Positions 7,764-16,100 of a stretch of DNA of 47,868 nt are shown one piece after another. The number at the start of each line of letters is the position of its first letter. The first letter of the stretch is position 1. Made by a program: the position numbers and the translations under genes. This DNA comes from an uncultured Nonlabens sp. (GTDB lineage Bacteria > Bacteroidota > Bacteroidia > Flavobacteriales > Flavobacteriaceae). A model generated the notes under the pieces. It had not been told where the DNA came from. It saw only the letters and a list, made by a program, of their open reading frames with translations, and did no database searches. The stretch is taken from assembly GCF_947495285.1 (NCBI RefSeq), contig NZ_CANLXZ010000024.1:1-47868 (forward strand). Reading direction: 5' to 3'.

Positions 7764-8518
7764 ATGAATATAAAAGGCTTATCCATATTTGCAGTTTTTT
7801 GCTTAGTAATCGTTTTGATTATTGACTTTTCAACATTTAAAATTCCTATGCTAATAGAAGGAACTGCAACAAGAGCAGAAACATTAATTTATACTTTGTG
7901 CATTTCATACATTGCTACTTATATTTTCTATGTCTTAAATGTTTATTTAAGACATAGAAAAAGGAAAGAGATTCATTACTACCTTTAATAGCTAATGATG
8001 TCTTACTAATTATAGTCAACAATCAATCAATAATAAACGCACTGAAACAACAGGATATAAACAGGCCTTTAAAAGATCTACCAACACAAGAAGAATTTAA
8101 ACAGTTGCTAAAAGATGTCGACCCAAAGAAAAATGCTCCAAAATTCTACAAAGACAAACCTTGGACTTATCTATTTCAGAATAGAAGAGTAAGTACTTTA
8201 GACAAGATTGATAAAATATTTTCATTAGGTAAACATGTTGACGCACAACTGAGAGCTACTTTATTTAAAATGCAAAGGTCTCTATATTTAAGAGAGCACT
8301 ATGCTTTTAATTCATCGAGTTATGAAAAGGATTATCTAGCTGAATACAGTTTAGTTTTCTACAATTATTTTGAATTAATTCAAGAGTTGCTTGGCTTCTA
8401 TCAAAAGAACCTAAAGAAATACTACGAACGAAGTTTAACTGAAAAAATGCATATTTTGACTCCTATTGGGGACGACAAGTTTAAAATTGAAACTCAATAT
8501 CGAAAAAAGAAAAAATAA
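7764..8518 (+). pseudogene. Membrane protein of unknown function, split by a one-base frameshift
   Basis: The 5' frame encodes 74 residues with two membrane helices (about 7-24 and 41-62), then basic LRHRKRK and a stop at 7987. From about 7958 the -1 frame is open without interruption to 8518 and continues KERDSLLPLIANDVLLIIVN, then ...KPWTYLFQNRRVSTLDKIDK and a basic C-terminus. One extra A in the run after CATAG (five present at about 7951-7955) would join both parts into one protein of about 250 residues. Reading the halves as two genes is less likely because the second has no ATG, only a TTG at 8105. The family is not recognised. The unit runs from GTTATAAGC (7740) to GCTTATAAC (8528). 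Confidence 0.65.
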
Positions 8519-8532
8519 AGCTTATAACAAAG

Positions 8533-9020
8533 AACTGTGGTAAAAAACAAGCGAATTTCACTTAATTTCTAACCAGTACACTTCTATATCCGTCATCATA
8601 TATTAATCCTGATTTTGCTATAGCAAATGCCTGTTTTAAGAGCTTATTACACACAGCTATAACGCTATTTTACTCTTTCTTTTGGCTGTACTATTCGATC
8701 TTAAATTGCCTTGTATGCTTTGTTGTATTTGTATTTACAGGCATTAAAACTGCGCATAAATAATAAATTTCGGAGCTTTTGATTACCTATTTTACTAATT
8801 CTAGCGCTTCCGTTTATCCTTGTTCTGCTTTGCCGTATCTTTAGTGTCTTGTCATTTAAAAGTATTCTATTTGAAGTTTAGAATTATCTTGCCAAAGCTT
8901 AAATCTACCTGTTTTACACAAGCACAGAACAGCTCTATAATTCATTCTTGTCTGTCTTTATTTTTAACAGATTTCTTTTTTAATTCCGCTTTCGCGAAAG
9001 CGAACTCGTAAAAGACTAAT
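8533..9020 (-). mobile_element. IS110-family relic 2
   Basis: From 8533 (AACTGTGGTAAAAAAC) the sequence parallels relic 1, including the transposase C-terminal block (KAPKFII-type remains of GNQKLRNLLF in shifted frames) and part of the N-terminal half, but it is riddled with stops. It begins directly after the unit end GCTTATAACAAAG, the same position as in relic 1. The distal part joins to a segment carrying the palindrome CGCTTTCGCGAAAGCG and GAACTCGTAAAAGAC, a junction shared with relic 3. Nothing recognisable lies between 9020 and 9147. Confidence 0.75.
8987..9002. repeat. Dispersed 16-bp palindrome CGCTTTCGCGAAAGCG
   Basis: Perfect 16-bp palindrome, non-coding here, within IS110 relic 2. 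Identical or near-identical copies occur at 12974, 15951, 27715 and 44431. Confidence 0.8.
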
Positions 9021-9147
9021 AATCTAACGCCTTAAAAAGTAGGAATGGTATTTTAAATTTGAGATATACCATATGAAAATGGCCCCTAGAATAGAGATTA
9101 GAAATGTTATAAGTTTCTGAAGAAATGCTCAATGCATTAATATAATA

Positions 9148-9696
9148 TTACAAAATGGTATACTCGTCGGTTTCACATAAAATAGCACCGCTTAAACCTT
9201 TATCGACTAAATAATTTTTGAGTTCGTCGTTTATAATAACGAGACGTGGCGATTCTGCTAATCGAAAAATAGCCGCACCACCTGTTTTCTCAGGATCAAT
9301 TGTAAACCGCTCTAAAAAGGTAGGTCTGTCTAGTGGCTTAGCATTATGATCGTATCCCTTAACACACTTAATTAATCCTACTATATTTATTAAATAATAA
9401 CCGTACTCTAGTTCTTGATCTTGGGGATCTAATAAGTGAACTGGACGGTACTGAATATTATCCACACCAAATTCTTTTATCCAAAGTATGAGTTCGTCCC
9501 GATAAAGTGGCAACATTCCACCAATAATATGCCCTCTGAAATCGCTGCTTCCTGATTTTAGTGTCATATTAACTGGTTCTCGAGAAGATGGTATAGATTT
9601 ACCTGATAACCATTCCAGTATATCTATACCTTCTGGTATGTCAGATGTAGAGGGATAATTTTTTATTTTATCATTTTCTTTTAAAATCCAATACAT
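9148..9696 (-). CDS. Imm11/DUF1629-like immunity protein, copy 4 of 4
   Basis: A 182-residue soluble protein. It shows the pattern of the Imm11 (DUF1629) family of polymorphic-toxin immunity proteins: GVDNIQYRPVHLLDP near residues 79-93, YYLINIVGLIKCV near 100-112, and the C-terminal IFRLAESPRLVIINDELKNY, then GLSGAILCETDE. It is last in the tandem series. Its middle segment (YRDELILWIKEF, DPQDQELEYGY) is the most different from copies 2 and 3. The family is inferred from remembered patterns; an ankyrin-free cytoplasmic immunity role is the best guess. Confidence 0.65.
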   Translation of the reverse strand: MYWILKENDKIKNYPSTSDIPEGIDILEWLSGKSIPSSREPVNMTLKSGSSDFRGHIIGGMLPLYRDELILWIKEFGVDNIQYRPVHLLDPQDQELEYGYYLINIVGLIKCVKGYDHNAKPLDRPTFLERFTIDPEKTGGAAIFRLAESPRLVIINDELKNYLVDKGLSGAILCETDEYTIL

Positions 9697-9714
9697 ATAA
9701 TAGTTTCTGATTAT

Positions 9715-10263
9715 TTATAAAATGGTATACTCGTCGGTTTCACATAAAATAGCACCGCTTAAACCATTATCGACTAAATAATTTTTGAGTTCGTCGTTTA
9801 TAATAACGAGACGTGGCGATTCTGCTAATCTAAAAATAGCAGCATCACCAGCCTTTTCTGGGTCAATTGTAAACCGCTCTAAAAAGGTTGGTCTATCTAG
9901 TGGTTTAGCATTATGATCGTAACCCTTAACACACTCTATTAGTCCTACTATATTAACTAAAAAATAACCGTACTCCGTTACATTTGTGTCGGGATCTAGA
10001 AGATCTACAGGGCGATATTGCACATTATCAACGCCAAATTCTTGAAGCATTAAAAGTAGCTTTTTGTGAAAAAGTGGCAACATTCCACCCATAATATGCC
10101 CTCTGAAATCGCTGCTTCCTGATTTTAGTGTCATATTAACTGGTTCTCGAGAAGATGGTATGGATATACCTGAGAAATAATCAAGCATATCTATACCTTC
10201 TGGTATGTCAGATGTGGATGGATAATTTTTTATTTTATCATTTTCTTTTAAAATCCAATACAT
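9715..10263 (-). CDS. Imm11/DUF1629-like immunity protein, copy 3 of 4
   Basis: 182 residues. Residues 1-58 are identical to copy 2 and nearly identical to copy 4. The middle reads PLFHKKLLLMLQEFGVDNVQ, then DLLDPDTNVTEYGYFLV; the C-terminal 70 residues match the other copies almost exactly. It follows copy 2 by 18 bases, without an obvious promoter of its own, so the four genes are probably one transcript. No toxin gene is adjacent on either side. Confidence 0.65.
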   Translation of the reverse strand: MYWILKENDKIKNYPSTSDIPEGIDMLDYFSGISIPSSREPVNMTLKSGSSDFRGHIMGGMLPLFHKKLLLMLQEFGVDNVQYRPVDLLDPDTNVTEYGYFLVNIVGLIECVKGYDHNAKPLDRPTFLERFTIDPEKAGDAAIFRLAESPRLVIINDELKNYLVDNGLSGAILCETDEYTIL

Positions 10264-10281
10264 ATAATAGTTTCTGATTAT

Positions 10282-10830
10282 TTATAAAATGGTATACTCA
10301 TCGGTTTCACATAAAATAGCACCGCTTAACCCATTATCGACTAAATAATTTTTGAGTTCGTCGTTTATAATAACGAGACGTGGCGATTCTGCTAAGCGAA
10401 AAATAGCGGCATCACCAGCCTTTTCTGGGTCAATTGTAAACTTTTCTAATGAGGTAGGTCTGTCTAGTGGTTTAGCATTATGATCGTAACCCTTAACACA
10501 CTTAATTAATCCTACTATATTTACAAGAAAGTAATCATACTCACTTTTATTTGTATCGGGATTTAAAAGATGAACCGGGCGATATTGCACTTTATCAACG
10601 CCAAAATCTTGAAGCATTAAAAGTAGCTTTTTGTGAAAAAGTAGTAACATTCCACCCATAATATGCCCTCTGAAATCGCTGCTTCCTGATTTTAGTGTCA
10701 TATTAACTGGTTCTCGAGAAGATGGTATGGATATACCTGAGAAATAATCAAGCATATCTATACCTTCTGGTATGTCAGATGTGGATGGATAATTTTTAAT
10801 TTTATCATTTTCTTTTAAAATCCAATACAT
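10282..10830 (-). CDS. Imm11/DUF1629-like immunity protein, copy 2 of 4
   Basis: 182 residues. It differs from copy 3 mainly in the putative binding region: QDFGVDKVQYRPVHLLNPDT, then NKSEYDYFLV, and P/S and R/K changes near PTSLEKF. These replacements concentrate between residues 60 and 125 while both ends stay constant, as expected if copies are diversifying specificity against variant toxins (inference). Confidence 0.65.
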   Translation of the reverse strand: MYWILKENDKIKNYPSTSDIPEGIDMLDYFSGISIPSSREPVNMTLKSGSSDFRGHIMGGMLLLFHKKLLLMLQDFGVDKVQYRPVHLLNPDTNKSEYDYFLVNIVGLIKCVKGYDHNAKPLDRPTSLEKFTIDPEKAGDAAIFRLAESPRLVIINDELKNYLVDNGLSGAILCETDEYTIL

Positions 10831-10848
10831 ATAATAGTTTCTGATTAT

Positions 10849-11409
10849 TTATGAAATGGTATACTCATCGGTTTCACATAAAATAGCACCGCTTAACCCA
10901 TTATCGACTAAATAATTTTTGAGTTCGTCATTTATAATAACGAGACGTGGCGATTCTGCTAATCTAAAAATAGCAGCATCACCAGCCTTTTCTGGGTCAA
11001 TTGTAAACTTTTCTAAAGAGGTAGGTCTGTCTAGTGGCTTAGCATTATGGTCGTAACCCTTAACACACTCTATTAGTCCTACTATATTAACTAAAAAATA
11101 ACCGTACTCAGTTTCATTTGTGTCGGGATCTAGAAGATCTACAGGGCGATATTGCACATTATCAACGCCAAATTCTTGAAGCATAATCAATAATTCTTTA
11201 CTGTATAAAGTCATCATACCGCCCATTATATCACCACGATAATCACTTGCTCCAGCTTTAAGAGTCATATTTACAGGAACTCTTAAAGATGGTATAGATT
11301 TTCCAGAAAACCACTCCAACATATCAATACCGTCTGGAACACCTACTGTATAATTATAATCGCTCATTGCGTCATTTTCTTTTAAAATCCAGTACATAGT
11401 TCTATCCAT
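10849..11409 (-). CDS. Imm11/DUF1629-like immunity protein, copy 1 of 4 (promoter-proximal)
   Basis: 186 residues from ATG 11409 (MDRTMYWILKEND); starting at the second Met (11397) would make it equal in length to the other copies. Its first 60 residues diverge (AMSDYNYTVGVPDGIDMLEW, SLRVPVNMTLKAGASDYRGD), whereas residues after about 75 match copies 2 and 3. It is probably the ancestral copy whose C-terminal part has been homogenised by conversion. It ends TIS rather than TIL. CAAATATA at 11536-11543 is a -7-like TATATTTG on the minus strand, but its -33 partner is not visible. Confidence 0.65.
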   Translation of the reverse strand: MDRTMYWILKENDAMSDYNYTVGVPDGIDMLEWFSGKSIPSLRVPVNMTLKAGASDYRGDIMGGMMTLYSKELLIMLQEFGVDNVQYRPVDLLDPDTNETEYGYFLVNIVGLIECVKGYDHNAKPLDRPTSLEKFTIDPEKAGDAAIFRLAESPRLVIINDELKNYLVDNGLSGAILCETDEYTIS

Positions 11410-11906
11410 AGTCCACTAGTTAAATGTTAAATAGTCATGAGAGCAGCTAAGTTTTAAAAGCAATTTAAAATAGTTAATTTCATTACTTGAGATCGTATTT
11501 TTCATACACTGAAAAACTAGACCGCCTCTCTGTACCAAATATACTATATCTACCGAGATAAGCATGACTGTTTTACTGGTAAGAAGTTAGTTATAATTAA
11601 AAAATAGATGCAGAATCAAAAGATTAGGACTACCTATTTATTCAGAAACTGATAGTATTTCTAACTTCTGTTCTAAGGTCTTTTTCTTATATTTTATATC
11701 ACAAATACAATAGTTTTTAAAATTTAAAATATCGCTACTATTTTTTAAGAGAATGAATGAGGCTAGATATAAAATAGGCGCTTACAATGAATGATAAACA
11801 CAATATATTTATATTTGGATTAATGTTTAAATCGTTGGGCCTTTAATATTTAAAGCTCTAACTTTTTATTTCTTACGTTAGAAAATACTGAAATTAAATT
11901 TAAATA
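11410..11906. other. Gene-free stretch between the immunity array and the next unit
   Basis: No coding frame stands out. The right end holds ATCGTTGGGCC at 11832, which pairs imperfectly with CGACCCAAC at 12717 and may open the next cassette-like unit. No convincing palindromic site precedes it, so the left boundary is uncertain. Confidence 0.4.
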
Positions 11907-12314
11907 ATGAGCTCAAAAGATTCACTAAATAACATACCTGCCTTTGATCAACCAAAATGGGGAGATGAATCATTTGATTATTTTGGGTGGTTTAAATTTC
12001 ATCATCTCAATACACTGAAGAAACACCATACCTTAATTAAAGAACACTACAAAACACTTCCTTCGGGAAAAGGTTATCATAAAGAAGATATTGAATTGTT
12101 ACTGAATTCTCTCGATGAATTAATTAAGCTTTATGATTGGTTACCAAATACTGCTGGAGGCACTGATGCAATGGATAAGGTAATTAAATACCGTAAAGAA
12201 TTTGAAGAATTATATATGAATAAGAATGCTGATGATAGTAGCTACTGGTTAGCTCAAGAGATTATATTTAAAGTATCTACCATCTATAATTATATGGATT
12301 CTATTTGTGAGTGA
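11907..12314 (+). CDS. Hypothetical protein, cassette-borne
   Basis: A 135-residue acidic soluble protein rich in W, Y and H (WGDESFDYFGWFKFHHLNTL near residues 18-37; YDWLPNTAGGTDAMDKVIKY near 71-90; SSYWLAQEIIFKVSTIYNYM near 111-130). All-helical prediction; I do not recognise a family. It is the first of two genes in the unit opened by GTTGGGCC at 11834. Size and context would suit an immunity-type or antitoxin-like protein, but nothing shows that directly. Confidence 0.6.
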   Translation: MSSKDSLNNIPAFDQPKWGDESFDYFGWFKFHHLNTLKKHHTLIKEHYKTLPSGKGYHKEDIELLLNSLDELIKLYDWLPNTAGGTDAMDKVIKYRKEFEELYMNKNADDSSYWLAQEIIFKVSTIYNYMDSICE

Positions 12315-12485
12315 AGGTTAACGAGTTGAAAAGAGAAAATACAAAGATTCTAAAAACACAGGATAAAAAGCATTAAGACGACTTTTATTCAACAAAATTT
12401 CATGATTTGTTTTTTTGAAAAGGCGAATGGAAAGAAATCAACTAAACTTTATGAATGCATTTATAATTATGTAAACTAATTGAAA

Positions 12486-12713
12486 ATGAGTAGGTCTATA
12501 AAGAAAACAAAAATACAAGGAATTACAACTGCCCAATCTGAAAAAGAAAATAAGCAAGATGCAAACAGAAAATTGCGTAGAGTAATAAAACAAATGGTTA
12601 AAGAAGTAAAAACTGAATTACCAGAGTTGCGCGACGTTTCAAATACCTGGAGCTTTGACAAAGACGGAAAACGTTATAATCCTGAAATGACTGACAAAGA
12701 TATGCGTAAATAA
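12486..12713 (+). CDS. Small basic hypothetical protein, cassette-borne
   Basis: I chose the ATG at 12486 over the TTG at 12480, giving 75 residues. The protein has a basic N-terminus (SRSIKKTKIQGITTAQSEKE) and a conserved-looking tail VSNTWSFDKDGKRYNPEMTD followed by DMRK. I recall similar short proteins in flavobacterial accessory regions but know no function. Its stop lies just before the unit end CGACCCAACAACAAAG, where IS110 relic 3 begins. Confidence 0.6.
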   Translation: MSRSIKKTKIQGITTAQSEKENKQDANRKLRRVIKQMVKEVKTELPELRDVSNTWSFDKDGKRYNPEMTDKDMRK

Positions 12714-12732
12714 AAACGACCCAACAACAAAG

Positions 12733-13015
12733 AACTGTGGTAAATAACAAGCGGATTTTACTTAATTTCTAGCAAGTATAAAGTAAACTTCTATGATCCA
12801 TCTTCCTATATTAATCCTGATTTTGCTGTAGTAAAATCCTGTTTTAAGAGCTGATTATACACAACTATTAAGGCACGTTTTAGCTTTAAATCTATTGGTT
12901 TAACCTATTCAAAAATCAACTATAAATTATTCTTGTCTGTCTTTATTTTTAACAGATGTCTTTTTAAAAATTCCGCTTTAGCGAAAGCGAACTCGTAAAA
13001 GACAAAAAATCCTGT
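12733..13015 (-). mobile_element. IS110-family relic 3 (shortest)
   Basis: The sequence begins AACTGTGGTAAATAACAAGC immediately after ACAACAAAG, as in relics 1 and 2, and retains the C-terminal end of the transposase (CCTGATTTTGCT...CTGTTTTAAGAGCT region) but lacks most of the gene. Its distal part shares with relic 2 the junction TTATTTTTAACAGAT/TCTTTTT..AATTCCGCTTT and the tail GAACTCGTAAAAGAC. No gene lies between 12714 and 13119. Confidence 0.7.
12974..12989. repeat. Dispersed palindrome, degenerate copy CGCTTTAGCGAAAGCG
   Basis: One mismatch from the perfect palindrome; it lies in IS110 relic 3 at the position equivalent to the copy in relic 2. Confidence 0.7.
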
Positions 13016-13119
13016 CCCTTAAATGTATTTTTTTGCATAGGTTATGATTGAATCAATTGCATGATTTAATGCATCTCCTGTTAAAAATGTACTTATTATT
13101 TTTAATTTCAATTTAATCC

Positions 13120-16100
13120 CTAACTCTCCTCCACTATCGCAATCTCCTCATCACTCAACCCATACAATTCATAAACCATCTGGTCTATTTCTTTTTCGGT
13201 TTGATTGATTTGTGATTGTAGTTCTTGTACTTCTTTTTTCTTTTCTTCAAATAGCTCCATCCACTCAAACTCATCTTTTTTAGTGAGTGTTGGGATCTCG
13301 ACTGCGCTCGATCTGACTTTGTTCTCGTTGTCAAGTCGAGCGCAGTCGAGACTGTTTTTAGTTCTCGATGCTGACTCGTTCTCGACTGCGCTCGAACTGA
13401 CATCTTTTATAGAACTGACATTTGCGGCAGCTTCTTTTTTAAGCCTTCTATTCTCTGCTTTTATGGCTTTATTTAACTCTTTGATAAAATCTCCAAAAGC
13501 CAACTCGTGCCAGTTTTGGAGTTTTCTAGTCAAATTAGAAGTAGTTAAACTTACTAAGTAGTCAATAAACTTATTAATTTTTGAGTTTTCGCTTGATGTT
13601 AATTCTATTATTTCATTTGTTTTACTGATCAATCTTGTCTTAATCAACGATGGATAGAAATCAGGTAAAGGAAACTTTTTACAATTTGCAATCAATATTT
13701 TCTGAAATAACTCCTTCTCTAAATCTAAAAATGAAAATTTGTGATAAAAATTAATCAATGTGGAATTTAAAATTGCCAATAATATCTTTATATCCAAGAC
13801 TTCGTTATTCGGTATAATTGAAAAGCCTATTTGAGTAAAATACAAATCTGATTCCGAAAAGCCCGCATATATTCTAGGTGGATTTCCAGAAACTATCTGT
13901 CTAACAATAATCCTTGGTTCTGTAAAAAACCTTTCCTCTCTTGCAGCGCCGAGCCACTCTCCATAATATATATACTCTTTGATGTCTTCCGTTACCAAAT
14001 ATCTTGAGATATTTGAACCGCTAATTAATGGCTTATAATTATGATTAATCGCTGTTCTAGAATGAAACTCTCGATTTTTGATCAATTCTTTTGAATGTCC
14101 TCTATACTTATCATATGGAGTGATGCCTAAGGTAAAGTCCGCAAGATCACCAAGGAGGTTTTGATTTTTTTCTATTTTCCTGAGTGTTTCAAGTTGTTGC
14201 TTGGAAACGAAAATGTTATAATTAATAGATTCATTTTCTTTCCAAATCTCACGATCTATTTTCCTAATTAAATTATTGTCGACAAATTCAATCGCTTCGT
14301 TTTTGGAATAAACAATTGTATCTATAGTAGGATCAATATTGTCTTTACGAAACTCAAATATTATTGTTTCAACAATTGCATCTTTAAAAACTCCATCTGG
14401 TAATTTTACTATTAATGACATATGATCAATTAACAGACTTCTAATTTTTGTGTAAGACGAATTAATTAAGATTGAGTTGGGATTAATAAACGACAAATAA
14501 CCTCTACTTTTTATCAAATCAAATCCTCTTTCAATAAAAATAGAGTAAAGGTTAATTCGGTTTTCCGCCGTCTTATACTTTTTAAATAGCTCTTTAACAA
14601 TTATTTGATCCAAAGCCTTAATGTCTACATAAGGCGGATTCCCAATCACGACATCAAAACCACCTTTTGCGAAAACTTGTGGAAACTCTTCTTCCCATTT
14701 AAAAGCCTTGTCGCCAGCGACGGCTTTTACGTCTATAAGACTGTTACCGCATTTTATGTTACTGCTTAAATCGTTTAACTTCCTGCGTGGTTGTGCGGTG
14801 CGTAGCCAAAGCGATAATTTTGCAATCTCGACACTTTCTTCATTGAGATCTACACCATAAATGTTGTTCTCTAGAATGGTGTTTTCTATGTCTGACAGTG
14901 CGATAGAACCACCTAAGAGTTTTGATTTTAACTCGTCTATATAATTGTGCTCAGTAATCAGAAAATCCAGTGCCTGGTTAAGGAAAGCTCCACTACCACA
15001 GGCAGGATCGCAAATAGTAAGTTGCAATAACCACTCGCGGTAATCGTCTAGAATTTTGACCAGATTTTCTAAGGTAGATTTATTACGGTTTTTACGACCA
15101 CGGTAATATTCAGATTCGTCAAAACCCAACTCGGTTTTCTTCTCTTCACACAGTTTCCCTACTGTATTATCTACGATGTATTTGGTAATGTATTTAGGTG
15201 TGTAAAAAACACCATCTTTTTTACGTTTGCTGGTTTGTTTATCAAAGTCGGCACCATCGATCTCTGCATTAACGCTCTCGATCTCGTTTAAGGAGTTTTC
15301 AAAAATATGCCCTAGAATATTGACATCTACTTGCGATTCAAAATCGTAAGCCGCTATTTTCTTAGTGTGTTTTAAGAGTAAATCGTCACTAATAATGATG
15401 TGATCTAGAATGGTATCTGGTTTAAAAAGCCCACCATTATAAGCAAATATTTCACTAACGCCATCGGTCTTTTTGCGTCCTTGATCTAGGTAGTTAAAAT
15501 GTTTTTTAAAACGATCGTACAGCGATTCTTCCACACCTAGTTTGCGCACCGTTTCCCATTCTTCTATACTTTTAAGCGTATAATTAGGTTGGAGTAAACC
15601 ACGATCTTCAGCAAAAAAGATAAATAGAAAACGATCTATGAGTTTTTGCGATTTTTTAAATAAGGTACGTTTTACATTTTTTTCTAGTCTGGTAAGATCA
15701 TCATCTGCCTCAGTAACCAGACCATCTACTATCTCATTTTCTACACTTCTATGCTGGGCAGCGAGTAATTTCAGTGATTTTACATTATTCTTTGCCAGAT
15801 CTTTCCACAACTCTCGTTTAAAAAGCGAGTAATCCTTATAAAATGATTTGGTTATTTTCTCCTCTTCAACTAGAGATTCCTCTTTTATAGATTTAGGTGT
15901 ATGCTGTAATAACTGTTCTTTATTTATGCACAGGTATAGAAGTTCAAACCGCTTTCGCGAAAGCGAGAACAAATCAAACTCTTCAAAATTACTAGCGTCG
16001 TCTATATAAAAACGCAGCTTTTCAAAATTAGAAGTGATCACATAATTACAGCCTGTATTGAAATTTTTATAGTCAAAAGCCTGTTTTCTAATACTCTCTA

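Larger units (their letters stand above)
9148..11409 (-). repeat. Four tandem copies of a 567-bp gene unit
   Basis: Stops lie at 9148, 9715, 10282 and 10849, a constant 567-bp period made of a 549-bp gene and an 18-bp spacer. The spacer read on the plus strand (ATAATAGTTTCTGATTATTT) is almost identical between copies. Similarity is highest at both gene ends and lowest in the middle third and in the N-terminal part of the promoter-proximal copy, suggesting unequal crossing-over with gene conversion. Confidence 0.95.

Noticed and set aside
7940..7990. Programmed -1 frameshifting in the membrane protein
   Set aside because: The run is A AAA AGG in the zero frame rather than a canonical X XXY YYZ heptamer, and no downstream pseudoknot is apparent; a lost A is simpler.
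8820..9011. A 63-codon plus-strand frame over IS110 relic 2
   Set aside because: It is antisense to the decayed transposase and has no independent support.
13185..13561. Open frames antisense or frame-shifted over the REP-like repeats
   Set aside because: They are Ser- or Arg-rich shadows of the palindromic repeats and of the type IIG gene.
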